DNA from: Amaricoccus sp047275745
GTDB lineage: Bacteria; Pseudomonadota; Alphaproteobacteria; Rhodobacterales; Rhodobacteraceae
NCBI RefSeq assembly: GCF_047275745.1
Contig: NZ_JBKQWU010000010.1
Location: forward strand, 45,608-109,607
Reading direction: 5' to 3'
DNA length: 64,000 bases
Positions 35,513 to 43,746 of the stretch are shown piece after piece. Under the pieces are notes generated by a model. It was not told the origin of the DNA and made no database searches. It worked only from the letters and a program-made list of their open reading frames with translations. Within the stretch, counting starts at the first letter, position 1, and every line of letters begins with the position of its first letter. The position numbers and the translations under genes are program-made.

Positions 35513-35635
35513 ATGATTTCCGAGATTGCCCGCCTGCTGAATGCCACGCCCCGCAAGATCGCATCCGAGGCGCTCGGCCTGACCGGCCTCTGCGCGACCA
35601 TCTTCGCGCTGTTCTGCCTTCCCGCGCTGACCTGA
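35513..35635 (+). CDS. SOS-regulated 40-residue single-TM protein (SidA-like candidate)
   Basis: The 40-residue product has an amphipathic, basic N-terminus (MISEIARLLNATPRKIASEA) and a hydrophobic C-terminus (LGLTGLCATIFALFCLPALT) long enough for one membrane helix. GGAG lies 8 nt before ATG 35513. Two perfect LexA boxes bracket its promoter and a strong terminator follows, so it is a monocistronic SOS gene. In Caulobacter the SOS-induced division inhibitor SidA is likewise a tiny single-TM protein; similarity here is in size, topology and control, not sequence. Function is inferred. Confidence 0.75.
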   Translation: MISEIARLLNATPRKIASEALGLTGLCATIFALFCLPALT

Positions 35636-35935
35636 CCGCGCTGACCCGATTGCCCGCGGTGCCTTCGCGCGGACTGCCTCTCCGCGCACCTGTCGACCTG
35701 CCTTGGACACCGCCAACTGGCCGCGCCTTCCACCGGGGAGGCGCGGCCTCTTTGTCTCCGCCGGCATTCCCGCGCGACAGGACCCAGCGCGGTCGGGCCG
35801 ACCGTGGCCGATCCGGCGATGCCATGCGGTCGCCAACCGCCGCCGCCGAGTGGCCTTGGCGATCAACGGGCCCGCCGCTGTCGATCGGTCCCTGCTTCGC
35901 GCGGAACAACGCCACGACGGGCTGGGCCGCCGACC
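35636..35935. other. Intergenic region after the SOS gene
   Basis: About 300 bp with no recognisable gene. It holds the terminator at 35719-35753; nothing identifiable remains from 35754 to 35935, where the convergent RpiR gene ends. Confidence 0.6.
35719..35753 (+). terminator. Rho-independent terminator of the SOS gene
   Basis: A perfect 10-bp stem GGCCGCGCCT/AGGCGCGGCC encloses a 10-nt loop and is followed by TCTTT. It lies 83 nt after the small gene and ends its transcript. Confidence 0.8.
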
Positions 35936-36811
35936 TCAGCTCGCTGTCACCGTCGGGATGCGCGGATGCTCGGCGTCGTTCTGAAGCCGGGCGGCGAGGG
36001 CGACCGTCAACGCCTGGGCGAGACACATCGGCGCCGCGAGCGAGCGGGAAAAGGTGTACTCGTGCTCCGGCACAGCGAACAGCACCTCGGCGCTTTTCGC
36101 GAGCGGCGACAGTGTCGAATCGGAGATCGCGAGGATCGGAACCCGACGCGCCGCCACCTGCTCGACGATATTGACGACCTCGGTGGCATAGAAACGGAAG
36201 GACACCGCGACCAGCAGATCCTTCGCCCGGATCGTCCGCGCCATATGCGTCGCAAGCCCGCCGCTCGGGTCGAGCAGCACGCAGCGCTTGCCGAGCATCG
36301 TCAATGTGTAGCGCAGCAGGTCCACCACCGGCGCGGAGCGGAGCTGGCCGATGAGATAAATGACATCGGCCTTTTCGAGCAGGTCCGCCGCCTGGGTCAG
36401 CTGATCGGGCGAGAGGTCGGCCAGCAGACCCTCCAGCGAGGCGACATCGCGCACGACGAGATCGCGCAGGAAGCCGAACTCGCTCCGGTCCTCGCGCGTG
36501 CCAAGCTCGTCCTCGAGCGCCTTGACCCGCGCCTCGAACCCCGGCGCCGCGGTCGAAAGCCGCTTCTGGAACAGCGTCTGCAGGTCCTTGAAACCCGAAT
36601 AGCCGAGAGCCTGGGCGAAGCGGACGAAGTTCGACGCGTGCACGCCGCAGCGCTCGGCGATCGCGTTGATGGAGCGGACCGCGACATCGTTCGGATTCTG
36701 TGTGAGGTAGAGGGCGATCGTCTGATAGCCCTTGCTCATCGTGTCATACCGGCTGTGGATCAGACGGATGAGCTCCTCGTAGTCCCGGGGCGGTTCTGGC
36801 GTTTCCGACAC
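35936..36811 (-). CDS. RpiR-family transcriptional regulator (SIS domain)
   Basis: A 291-residue regulator. Residues ~20-85 form the RpiR helix-turn-helix (SINAIAERCGVHASNFVRFA), and residues ~135-265 form a SIS sugar-phosphate-binding domain (VIYLIGQLRSAPVVDLLRY then VAVSFRFYATEVVNIVEQVA). Such proteins sense sugar phosphates or inositol intermediates, and IolR belongs here. A palindrome 11-24 nt upstream of its start matches sites near the iolE-like and sugar-ABC genes, so it probably represses itself and those genes. The exact ligand is not visible. Confidence 0.9.
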   Translation of the reverse strand: MSETPEPPRDYEELIRLIHSRYDTMSKGYQTIALYLTQNPNDVAVRSINAIAERCGVHASNFVRFAQALGYSGFKDLQTLFQKRLSTAAPGFEARVKALEDELGTREDRSEFGFLRDLVVRDVASLEGLLADLSPDQLTQAADLLEKADVIYLIGQLRSAPVVDLLRYTLTMLGKRCVLLDPSGGLATHMARTIRAKDLLVAVSFRFYATEVVNIVEQVAARRVPILAISDSTLSPLAKSAEVLFAVPEHEYTFSRSLAAPMCLAQALTVALAARLQNDAEHPRIPTVTAS

Positions 36812-36821
36812 TGTATGCCTC

Positions 36822-36835
36822 GCAATTTTTATTGC
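36822..36835. promoter_or_regulatory. Candidate RpiR-family operator (site 2, autoregulatory)
   Basis: The 14-bp palindrome GCAATTTTTATTGC (GCAATAAAAATTGC on the gene strand) lies 11 nt upstream of the RpiR start codon. It shares the AA-Y-AAAAA-TT core with sites at 25603 and 61756. Its position suggests autorepression. Confidence 0.55.
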
Positions 36836-36892
36836 ATTATGCCGCGCGAATGCCGGATGCGCCAGTCAAATCGCAAGTGTGCCGGATCGTCG

Positions 36893-37300
36893 TCAGCGGC
36901 GCATGCTGCGCGACAGCGCCACCTGGATCGCCGGGAAGAAGGCGAGGATGAAGGCGCCGAGCAGTCCGAGCCAGGCCGGGGCCCGTCCATAGGAGCGCAG
37001 GATCGAGGTGACCGATTCACCCGCGATCACCGCGACCACGGCCTCGCCCGCGACGAGCATGACAAAGGTCAGCGCCCCCATCAGCGCCGCGTGGGGCAGG
37101 TTGCGGCGCATCCCGAAGATCTGGATCAGCACCCGCGAGGCCGTCCAGGCGATCAGCAGGATGACCGGAAGCTCCAGCATCGCGGTGAGGGCATGGCCGA
37201 TCATCGGTGCGAGCAGAAAGACCCGCAACAGGTTGCCGATCAGCCGGATGATCAGGAGGAACAGGGAATAGACGCAAGCCGCCGCGAGGGTCGCCGCCAT
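36893..37300 (-). CDS. Hypothetical integral membrane protein, 135 residues
   Basis: The function is not recognised. The protein contains about four hydrophobic helices: residues ~5-28, ~35-57, ~72-92 and ~107-128, separated by short basic turns (GMRRNLPH), ending in SRSMRR. There is no signal peptide cleavage site or known motif. It lies 12 nt downstream of the IscU-like gene on the same strand, so the two probably share a transcript. Start ATG 37300 is in the gap between the two. Confidence 0.65.
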   Translation of the reverse strand: MAATLAAACVYSLFLLIIRLIGNLLRVFLLAPMIGHALTAMLELPVILLIAWTASRVLIQIFGMRRNLPHAALMGALTFVMLVAGEAVVAVIAGESVTSILRSYGRAPAWLGLLGAFILAFFPAIQVALSRSMRR

Positions 37301-37312
37301 GATCGGCTCCCG

Positions 37313-37759
37313 TCAGGCCGCGCGGGCGGCTTGGTCCATGGCCTCGAGCGTGGCCTCGATGGCGAGCATGATCGAGTCATGCCGGTTGCGGTAGTCCCGC
37401 GCGGGCAGAAGCACCTCGTATCCGTCGAAGGGCGCGCCCGGAACCGGCCCGTCGTCCCGCAGCATCGCGCGAAGCTGGTCGCGCAGGCGCAGGATCGTGG
37501 CGCGGTCGCAACCGATCACATGCTGGCCGAGAAGCGCCGCCGATGCCTGGCCGAGCGCGCAGGCGCGCACATCCTGACCGAAGGCGGCGACCCGTCCTTC
37601 CGCGTCGAGATCGAGATCGACCGTCACCGTGGAGCCGCAGAGAGGGGCGCGCCGACGCACGCTGAACGCGGGCGCGGCGAGGCGTTCCCGATGCGGGATA
37701 TCGCTGGCGAGCGCGAGGATGCGCTGCGAATAGAGCTTGATCAGATCCTGTTCGGCCAT
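37313..37759 (-). CDS. IscU/NifU-like iron-sulfur cluster scaffold protein
   Basis: A 148-residue protein of the IscU/SufU/NifU N-terminal fold. Ligand-type cysteines are present in APLCGSTVTV and VRACALGQASAAL, and a third Cys in VIGCDRAT; the conserved Asp appears around DLDLDAEGRV. These proteins assemble iron-sulfur clusters for transfer to target enzymes. It is divergent from hisI and followed after 12 nt by a membrane protein gene. Whether it acts with a sulfurtransferase elsewhere cannot be told. Confidence 0.82.
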   Translation of the reverse strand: MAEQDLIKLYSQRILALASDIPHRERLAAPAFSVRRRAPLCGSTVTVDLDLDAEGRVAAFGQDVRACALGQASAALLGQHVIGCDRATILRLRDQLRAMLRDDGPVPGAPFDGYEVLLPARDYRNRHDSIMLAIEATLEAMDQAARAA

Positions 37760-37837
37760 GCGTCACCCGCCTTTGCATTTGCCCCGGCTCCTTCTAGATA
37801 GGCTGGAATCGCGGCGCGGGGAAGGGGAGGCTGCCCG

Positions 37838-38233
37838 ATGGCGGGTGACGATACTGGGAGCGTGTCGGAACGGCCGCGCTTCGACATCGCGAGTCTTCGT
37901 TTCGACGCGCGGGGCCTCATCCCGGCCATCGCCCAGTCGCGTGAGGGCGAGGTGCTGATGCTGGCCTGGATGAACGCGGAGAGCCTCGCCGAGACGCTCG
38001 TGACCGGGCAGGTGACCTACTGGTCGCGCTCGCGGGAGGCACTCTGGCGCAAGGGCGAGACTTCGGGCCATGTCCAGCGGCTCGTGGAACTGCGCGTCGA
38101 TTGCGACCGGGATTGCCTCCTGATGATCGTGGATCAGGCCGGCCCCGCCTGCCACACGAATCGGCCGAACTGCTTCTACACCGCCGTTCGCGACGGGCAC
38201 GAGGTCGTGCTGACCGAGCCCATGAAGGGCTAG
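37838..38233 (+). CDS. hisI: Phosphoribosyl-AMP cyclohydrolase
   Basis: A 131-residue enzyme opening the adenine ring of PR-AMP in histidine synthesis. Metal-binding elements are visible: the region YWSRSREALWRKGETSGH (residues ~67-84), LRVDCDRDCLLM with Asp and Cys ligands, and GPACHTNRPNCFY. Length is normal for the single-domain form. Its stop TAG overlaps that of the convergent gluQ gene. The first ~15 residues are variable; ATG 37838 is the likely start. Confidence 0.95.
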   Translation: MAGDDTGSVSERPRFDIASLRFDARGLIPAIAQSREGEVLMLAWMNAESLAETLVTGQVTYWSRSREALWRKGETSGHVQRLVELRVDCDRDCLLMIVDQAGPACHTNRPNCFYTAVRDGHEVVLTEPMKG

Positions 38234-39090
38234 GCGGGCGCCAGCGTCGGGCCGACGAGGCGGCGGATGTCATCCGGCGTCGCGCCCTCGGCCCGCAACG
38301 TGGCGAGCGCGCGGGCGTCGTCGCGCTTGGCGAGCCGCTTTCCCGCCTCGTCGCGGATCAGGCGGTGGTGGTGCCAGACCGGCTCCGGCAGGCCGAGCAG
38401 CGCCTGAAGCAGCCGGTGCAGCGGCGTCGCTTCCCAGAGATCCACGCCCCGAACCACATGCGTGATCTCCTGTTCGGCGTCGTCGATCACCACGGCGAGA
38501 TGATAGGCGATGCCGATGTCGCGCCGCCCGAGGATCACGTCGCCGAGCCAGGCGCGCAGGGCGGCCGGGTCGAGCGGGTGAGTGCCCGGATGGAGCGGGC
38601 CGGTTTCGGTGAAATCCAGCCCCGGCCCCGCGTTCTCCAGCGCGCGGCCGAGGTCGAGGCGGATCGCATCCTCCGGGCGGCGGTCCGACATGGGCCGCCC
38701 CCGGCAGGTTCCGGGATAGGGAGTGGGCCCGGCGGCCCCTTCCTGCGGCGCGGCCAGCGCCGCGCGGATCTCGGCGCGGGTACAGGAACAGGGATAGGTG
38801 ACCCCGAGCACGCCGAGACGGTCGAGCGCCGCGGAGTATCGGGGCAGGCGTTCGGACTGGCGGAGCACGGGGCGCGGCCAGTCGAGGCCGAGCCAGGCGA
38901 GATCCTCGTAGATCCCGGCCTCGTATTCCGCCCGGGACCGCGTCGTGTCGATATCCTCGATCCGAAGCAGGCATTCGCCGCCGGAGGTCCTCGCGAGATC
39001 CCAGGCGGTCAGGGCGGAGAAGGCGTGGCCAAGGTGCAGCCGTCCGGTTGGCGATGGCGCGAACCGCGTCCGCGCCGGGGTCGCGGTCAT
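38230..39090 (-). CDS. gluQ: Glutamyl-Q tRNA(Asp) synthetase
   Basis: A 286-residue class I synthetase paralogue without an anticodon-binding domain, which attaches glutamate to queuosine 34 of tRNA-Asp. The HIGH motif is RFAPSPTGRLHLGHAFSALT near the N-terminus. Zinc-ligand Cys appear in YPCSCTRAEI and later PGTCRG. The KMSKS counterpart is RLAKRDDARAL. Its start overlaps the downstream-oriented methyltransferase stop by 4 nt, forming a two-gene unit. Confidence 0.94.
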   Translation of the reverse strand: MTATPARTRFAPSPTGRLHLGHAFSALTAWDLARTSGGECLLRIEDIDTTRSRAEYEAGIYEDLAWLGLDWPRPVLRQSERLPRYSAALDRLGVLGVTYPCSCTRAEIRAALAAPQEGAAGPTPYPGTCRGRPMSDRRPEDAIRLDLGRALENAGPGLDFTETGPLHPGTHPLDPAALRAWLGDVILGRRDIGIAYHLAVVIDDAEQEITHVVRGVDLWEATPLHRLLQALLGLPEPVWHHHRLIRDEAGKRLAKRDDARALATLRAEGATPDDIRRLVGPTLAPA

Positions 39091-39677
39091 CGGCGGCGCA
39101 GCACGTAGATGTCGGCGCTCAGGTCCACCCCGGGCAGGAAGCGGCCGTATTCGCGGAAGGCGATCTCGACGAAGCCGCTGTCGACGTTCTCGCGCACGCG
39201 GCCGATGTAATCGGGTTCGCCCCGCGCCAGATCGCTCAGGGAAAAGACGAAAAGCCCGCCCGAGGGGATGAGCCGCAGCCCGGCGTCGATCACCGAGGCG
39301 GGCGCGTAGCTCGGCGCGAGGATGCCGATCGCGGCGGCGTTGAGATAGGTGCCGGGCGCCGCGGGCGGGCTGCCCGTCCAGTCCCATTCCCGGATCTGGC
39401 GATAGACGTTGCCCGGCCGGCCACTGGCCCAGGCGAGCATCTCGGGATTATGCTCGAACCCGTCGATCACGGTGAAGCCGAGACTGCGGAGCGCGACACC
39501 GACGAGCCCCGTGCCGGTGCCGAATTCGATGAGCGGCGCGTCCCGCGCGGCGCCGAGCCCCGCGAGGGCCGCGGCGGCGCGCCGCGGTCCCTGGTAGCCG
39601 CATTCGGCCATGACCCGGTCATAGTCCCGCGCCGGCAGATGGTGCATCACGCGCGGGTCGAGGTCTTCTTCCGCCAT
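39087..39677 (-). CDS. Class I SAM-dependent methyltransferase
   Basis: A 196-residue methyltransferase of unknown substrate. Motif I is LIEFGTGTGLVGVALRSLG (residues ~49-67), then VIDGFEHNPEMLAWA, and a post-I catalytic-region element NAAAIGILAPSYAPASVID, with FVFSLSDLARGEPDYIG following. ATG 39677 is used. It overlaps the next gene, gluQ, by 4 nt (ATGA), so it is co-translated with a tRNA-modification enzyme, which hints at a role in RNA or small-molecule modification, without proof. Confidence 0.78.
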   Translation of the reverse strand: MAEEDLDPRVMHHLPARDYDRVMAECGYQGPRRAAAALAGLGAARDAPLIEFGTGTGLVGVALRSLGFTVIDGFEHNPEMLAWASGRPGNVYRQIREWDWTGSPPAAPGTYLNAAAIGILAPSYAPASVIDAGLRLIPSGGLFVFSLSDLARGEPDYIGRVRENVDSGFVEIAFREYGRFLPGVDLSADIYVLRRR

Positions 39678-39709
39678 CCTCAGGTCTCCTGGCAGTCCGG
39701 GAGACGAGG

Positions 39710-41086
39710 CTAGACCGCGTCGGCCCGCGCTGTCGAGAGCGTGAGCCAGTCACTGAATTCGGCCTTCGCGCGATCGGTATAGGCCTTGTAGCGCTCGCGC
39801 CGTCCGCGGCGCCCGCCCCTGACATCGGCGAGCGGCGGAAAGAGGCCGAAATTCACGTTCATCGGCTGGAACGTCTTCGCATCCGCGCCGCCGGTGATGT
39901 GACGCACCAGCGCGCCCATCGCGGTCGTCTCCGGCGGTGGCGGCAGGTCCCGGCCCAGGCGCTCCGCCGCCGCGATCCGCCCCGCGAGAAGGCCCATCGC
40001 GGCGCTCTCGACATAGCCCTCGACGCCGGTGATCTGACCCGCGAAACGCAGCCGGGGCTGGACGCGGAGGCGGAGCCGGTCGTCGAGAAGCCGCGGCGAG
40101 TTCAGGAAGGTGTTGCGGTGGATGCCACCCAGACGGGCGAAGGCCGCGGTCTCGAGGCCGGGTATCATGCGCAGGACCTCGGTCTGCGCGCCGTATTTCA
40201 TCTTGGTCTGGAAGCCGACGATGTTGAAGAGCGTCCCGAGCGCGTTGTCACGGCGAAGCTGGACCACCGCGTAGGGCTTCCGGTCGGGCTGGTGCGGGTT
40301 GGTGAGGCCCACGGGCTTCATCGGCCCGAAGCGGAGCGTGTCGCGCCCGCGTTCCGCCATGACCTCGATCGGCAGGCAGCCGTCGAAGTAGGGCGTGTCC
40401 GTCTCGCCCTCGCGGAACTCGGTCTTGTCGGCGGCGAGGAGCGCGTCGATGAAGCTCTCGTACTGCTCCCGATCCATCGGACAGTTGAGATAGGCCGTCC
40501 GCTCCTCCTCGGTCTCGCCCTTGTCGTAGCGTGACTGGAACCAGGCCTGCGAGAGATCGATCGACTCGAAATGCACGATCGGCGCGATCGCGTCGAAGAA
40601 GGCGAGCGCGCTTTCGTCGGTCAGTTCCCGGACCGCTTCGGCGAGCGCGGGCGAGGTCAGGGGACCGGTCGCGACGATCACGCTCGACCAGTCGGCGGGC
40701 GGGAGTCCGGCGATCTCGCCGCGCTCGATCCGCACCAGGGGATGGGCTTCGAGGCGCGCGGTGACGGCGTCGGAGAACGGGTCGCGGTCCACGGCGAGCG
40801 CGCCGCCGGCGGGCAGCGCATGCGCGTCCGCCATCGCGATGACGAGCCCGTCCCCCTGGCGCATCTCCCAGTGCAGAAGGCCGACGGCGTTGTTCTCGTC
40901 GTCGTCGGAGCGGAAGCTGTTCGAGCAGACCATCTCCGCGAGGCGGTCGGTGCGATGAGCGAAGGTGCCGGTCACCGGGCGCATTTCGTGCAGCACCACC
41001 GGCACGCCCGCCTCCGCCGCCTGCCAGGCAGCCTCGGACCCGGCCATGCCGCCGCCGATGATATGGATGGGTTCGATCGCGCTCAT
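39710..41086 (-). CDS. trmFO: Methylenetetrahydrofolate-tRNA-(uracil-5-)-methyltransferase
   Basis: A 458-residue FAD and folate-dependent enzyme making ribothymidine 54 in tRNA. The FAD-binding motif is HIIGGGMAGSEAA (residues 8-20). The conserved catalytic Cys54 lies in EMVCSNSFRSDD. Other family stretches are VVIATGPLTSPAL-like VIVATGPLTSPAL, MKPVGLTNP and FAGQITGVEGY. ATG 41086 gives the normal N-terminus. It lies 33 bp upstream of the methyltransferase gene on the same strand. Confidence 0.95.
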   Translation of the reverse strand: MSAIEPIHIIGGGMAGSEAAWQAAEAGVPVVLHEMRPVTGTFAHRTDRLAEMVCSNSFRSDDDENNAVGLLHWEMRQGDGLVIAMADAHALPAGGALAVDRDPFSDAVTARLEAHPLVRIERGEIAGLPPADWSSVIVATGPLTSPALAEAVRELTDESALAFFDAIAPIVHFESIDLSQAWFQSRYDKGETEEERTAYLNCPMDREQYESFIDALLAADKTEFREGETDTPYFDGCLPIEVMAERGRDTLRFGPMKPVGLTNPHQPDRKPYAVVQLRRDNALGTLFNIVGFQTKMKYGAQTEVLRMIPGLETAAFARLGGIHRNTFLNSPRLLDDRLRLRVQPRLRFAGQITGVEGYVESAAMGLLAGRIAAAERLGRDLPPPPETTAMGALVRHITGGADAKTFQPMNVNFGLFPPLADVRGGRRGRRERYKAYTDRAKAEFSDWLTLSTARADAV

Positions 41087-41393
41087 CTGGCGGCTTCTAG
41101 GCGCGAATCGGGGTGAAGGGAAGGGATCGGCGGAGGGCCCTCGTGGCGAGAGCCGGGTCAGGCCTCGCGGCGGGTCCGTGCCGGCGGCGACCGGGGGCGC
41201 ACGTCTCGCTCCGGGTCCGGGCCTCGCCGAGGCGCGCGGCGTCGCCTCCGGCCTGGTCCCTCCCCCCAACCCCTTCGCGTGCCGATCCTTCGTGCAAAGC
41301 GCGCGGCGCCGCCCTATATGAGTCTGAAGAAACAACACGTCCCGGCCCGCGCCCGCGCTCTGGCGGGGCCGTGCCAATGAGGAGGCCAGAGAC
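41087..41393. other. Divergent intergenic region trmFO/tal
   Basis: No gene is seen in these ~307 bp. A TATATG (around 41314) is a possible -10 for the transaldolase gene, but no convincing -35 matches it. Most of the region is GC-rich without dyads. Confidence 0.4.
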
Positions 41394-42371
41394 ATGGACG
41401 ACACCACGCTGAGCCCGGATCGCGCCGCTGCCACGGGCGCGAGCCGCCTTGACCAGCTTCGCGACATGACGGTCGTCGTCGCCGATACCGGCGATCTCGC
41501 CGCCGTTGCCAAGCTCAAGCCGATCGACTGCACGACCAATCCCTCGATCGTGCTCAAGGCGCTGCAATCCGACGAATTCGCCGGCCATTTCGATCGCGTG
41601 ATGAAGGACAACGCCGGCAAGTCGGCGCAGGAGATCGCCGACGCGCTGACGGTGGAGGTCGGCGCGGAACTGGTGAAGCTGGTCCCCGGCCGGGTTTCGA
41701 CCGAGGTCGACGCGCGGCTCTCCTTCGACACCGCCGCTTCCATCGAAAAGGCCAAGGCGCTCATCGCCGCCTATGACGCGCGCGGCATCTCGCGCGACCG
41801 CATCCTGATCAAGCTCGCCTCCACCTGGGAAGGAATCCGCGCCGCCGAGGTGCTCGAACGCGACGGGATCAAGTGCAATCTCACGCTGATCTTCAGTCTC
41901 GCCCAGGCCGTCGCCTGCGCGGATGCCGGCGCCTTCCTGATCTCGCCCTTCGTCGGCCGGATCACCGACTGGTACAAGAAGTCGACCGGCCAGACCTACG
42001 GACCGGAGGAAGATCCGGGCGTGCTGTCGGTCCGCAAGATCTACGACTACTACAAGTCGAACGGGATCGAGACCGTGGTGATGGGCGCGTCCTTCCGGAC
42101 CGCCGACCAGATCGCCGCGCTCGCCGGCTGCGACCGGCTGACGATCGCCCCGGCGCTCCTGACCGAACTCGCGGAGGATACCCGCCCGCTCGAACGCGTG
42201 CTCTCCTCCGACAGCGCGACCGGCCTCGAACGCATCCCGATGGGGGAGACGGATTTCCGCTGGATGATGAACGAGGATGCGATGGCGACCGAGAAACTCG
42301 CGGAAGGCATCCGCGGCTTCCACAAGGACAGCGAGACCCTGCTGTCGATCATCGAGAAACGTCTGGGTTGA
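41394..42371 (+). CDS. tal: Transaldolase
   Basis: A 325-residue class I transaldolase of the pentose phosphate pathway. The Schiff-base Lys is K140 in RILIKLASTWEGIRAA. The DCTTNPSIVLKAL region (residues 45-57) contains the catalytic Asp, and NLTLIFSLAQAVACADA and ISPFVGRITDWYK line the active site. The length is that of the TalB group. It is divergent from trmFO; the downstream 254 bp have only a weak hairpin (42382-42408). Confidence 0.95.
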   Translation: MDDTTLSPDRAAATGASRLDQLRDMTVVVADTGDLAAVAKLKPIDCTTNPSIVLKALQSDEFAGHFDRVMKDNAGKSAQEIADALTVEVGAELVKLVPGRVSTEVDARLSFDTAASIEKAKALIAAYDARGISRDRILIKLASTWEGIRAAEVLERDGIKCNLTLIFSLAQAVACADAGAFLISPFVGRITDWYKKSTGQTYGPEEDPGVLSVRKIYDYYKSNGIETVVMGASFRTADQIAALAGCDRLTIAPALLTELAEDTRPLERVLSSDSATGLERIPMGETDFRWMMNEDAMATEKLAEGIRGFHKDSETLLSIIEKRLG

Positions 42372-42625
42372 GCGACACGACCGGGAGGCTCGGACTCCGG
42401 TCCTCCCGACCTGACCTCGCCGGGGGCGTCCTCCCGGACCGGGCGGAGACCGGGCGATCGGTGAAGGCCACGCCCGTCAAAAGGAAGGCAAAGCCGGGCT
42501 CGAATGGTTCTGTCGGAAAGGAATCTGGCCCGGACGCGCCACCCTCTCGGTCGCGCCGGGTTTCCGATTGCTTGGCCGGGGACCGTCCCGCGGGGAGATA
42601 AGGCTCCCGCGCGGATCGGTCCGGA

Positions 42626-42904
42626 TCAGGCGGCGCCGCGCGTCGTGAGCGAGCGGGCGCCGGGCAGTTCGATGTTGATCTCGAGCGTCGAGAGCTCGTC
42701 GCCCCGTTCAAGCTTGATGTCGACGTGATCGTCGCCGACCCGCATGTAGCGTTCGATCACCGCGAGGATATCACGCTGCAGCATCGGCAGGCAGTCGGGG
42801 GTCGCCCGGTCGCTGCGTTCATGCTGCAGCAGGATCTGCAGCCGCTCCTTGGCGGCGTCGGCGGATGGGCCCTGCGGGCGGACCCTTCGGAACAGCCCCA
42901 GCAT
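42626..42904 (-). CDS. minE: Cell division topological specificity factor MinE
   Basis: A 92-residue MinE. The N-terminal anti-MinCD segment is AKERLQILLQHERSD (residues ~18-33), followed by QRDILAVIERYMRV and the C-terminal topological domain VDIKLERGDELSTLEINIEL. MinE stimulates MinD ATPase and drives pole-to-pole oscillation. It starts 1 nt after the minD stop and is the last gene of minC-minD-minE. Confidence 0.95.
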   Translation of the reverse strand: MLGLFRRVRPQGPSADAAKERLQILLQHERSDRATPDCLPMLQRDILAVIERYMRVGDDHVDIKLERGDELSTLEINIELPGARSLTTRGAA

Positions 42905-42905
42905 C

Positions 42906-43721
42906 TCAGGCCGTCCTGCGCAGGAGCCGCTGGAACAGGCCGGGCTTTTCGAGCGCCTGCATCTTCATCTCGACCTGCTCGCCGATCAGGCGCGACACCG
43001 CGTCCTCATAGGCCTTGCCGGCGTTCGACTTGCTGTCGAAGGTCACCGGGGTGCCGATGTTGGAGGCCTTCAGGACCGCCGGGCTTTCCGGGATGATGCC
43101 GAGGAGCGGGATCGAGAGGATCTCGAGGATGTCGTCCATCTTCATCATCTCGCCCCGCGCGACGCGCGCCGGGTCGTAGCGGGTGAGGAGGAGATGCGCG
43201 GGCACGCCGCCATCGCCCTTTTCCGCCTTGTGCGTCTTCGAGCTCAGGAGCCCGAGCACGCGGTCGCTGTCACGGACCGAGGAGACCTCGGGGTTCGTCA
43301 CCACCACCGCCTCGTCGGCGTAGTACATCGCGAGATGCGCGCCACGCTCGATCCCGGCCGGGCTGTCGCAGATGATATAGTCGAAATCCTCGCGGAGCTG
43401 GTCGAGGACCTTCTCGACGCCCTCGCGGGTCAGCGCGTCCTTGTCCCGGGTCTGGGAGGTCGGCAGGATCGAGAGGCTGTCCAGCCGGCGATCGGTGATC
43501 AGCGCCTGCTTCAGCTTCGCATCGCCCTGGATCACGTTGATGAAGTCGAAGACCACGCGCCGCTCGCAGCCCATGATCATGTCGAGGTTGCGCAGACCGA
43601 CGTCGAAATCGATGACGACCGTCTTCTTGCCCCGCATCGCGAGGCCCGCGCCGATTGCGGCCGTGGACGTCGTCTTGCCGACGCCCCCCTTGCCGGATGT
43701 GACTACGATGATCTTGGCCAA
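42906..43721 (-). CDS. minD: Septum site-determining protein MinD
   Basis: A 271-residue ParA/MinD ATPase that binds membranes and recruits MinC. The deviant Walker A is VVTSGKGGVGKTTST near the N-terminus, with the Walker A' DFDVGLRNLDMIMG and CDSPAGIE in switch II. The C-terminal amphipathic helix (MKMQALEKPGLFQRLLRR) is the membrane-targeting sequence. No ATG fits; TTG 43721 with AGAGGAG 8 nt upstream gives MAKIIVVTSG, the normal N-terminus. Confidence 0.95.
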   Translation of the reverse strand: MAKIIVVTSGKGGVGKTTSTAAIGAGLAMRGKKTVVIDFDVGLRNLDMIMGCERRVVFDFINVIQGDAKLKQALITDRRLDSLSILPTSQTRDKDALTREGVEKVLDQLREDFDYIICDSPAGIERGAHLAMYYADEAVVVTNPEVSSVRDSDRVLGLLSSKTHKAEKGDGGVPAHLLLTRYDPARVARGEMMKMDDILEILSIPLLGIIPESPAVLKASNIGTPVTFDSKSNAGKAYEDAVSRLIGEQVEMKMQALEKPGLFQRLLRRTA

Positions 43722-43746
43722 GCGCGATACTCCTCTTCTCTGGGGG

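Noticed and set aside
42382..42408. Hairpin after the transaldolase gene as a terminator
   Set aside because: The 7-bp CGGGAGG/CCTCCCG stem has a 13-nt loop and no T-run. The evidence is too weak to list.
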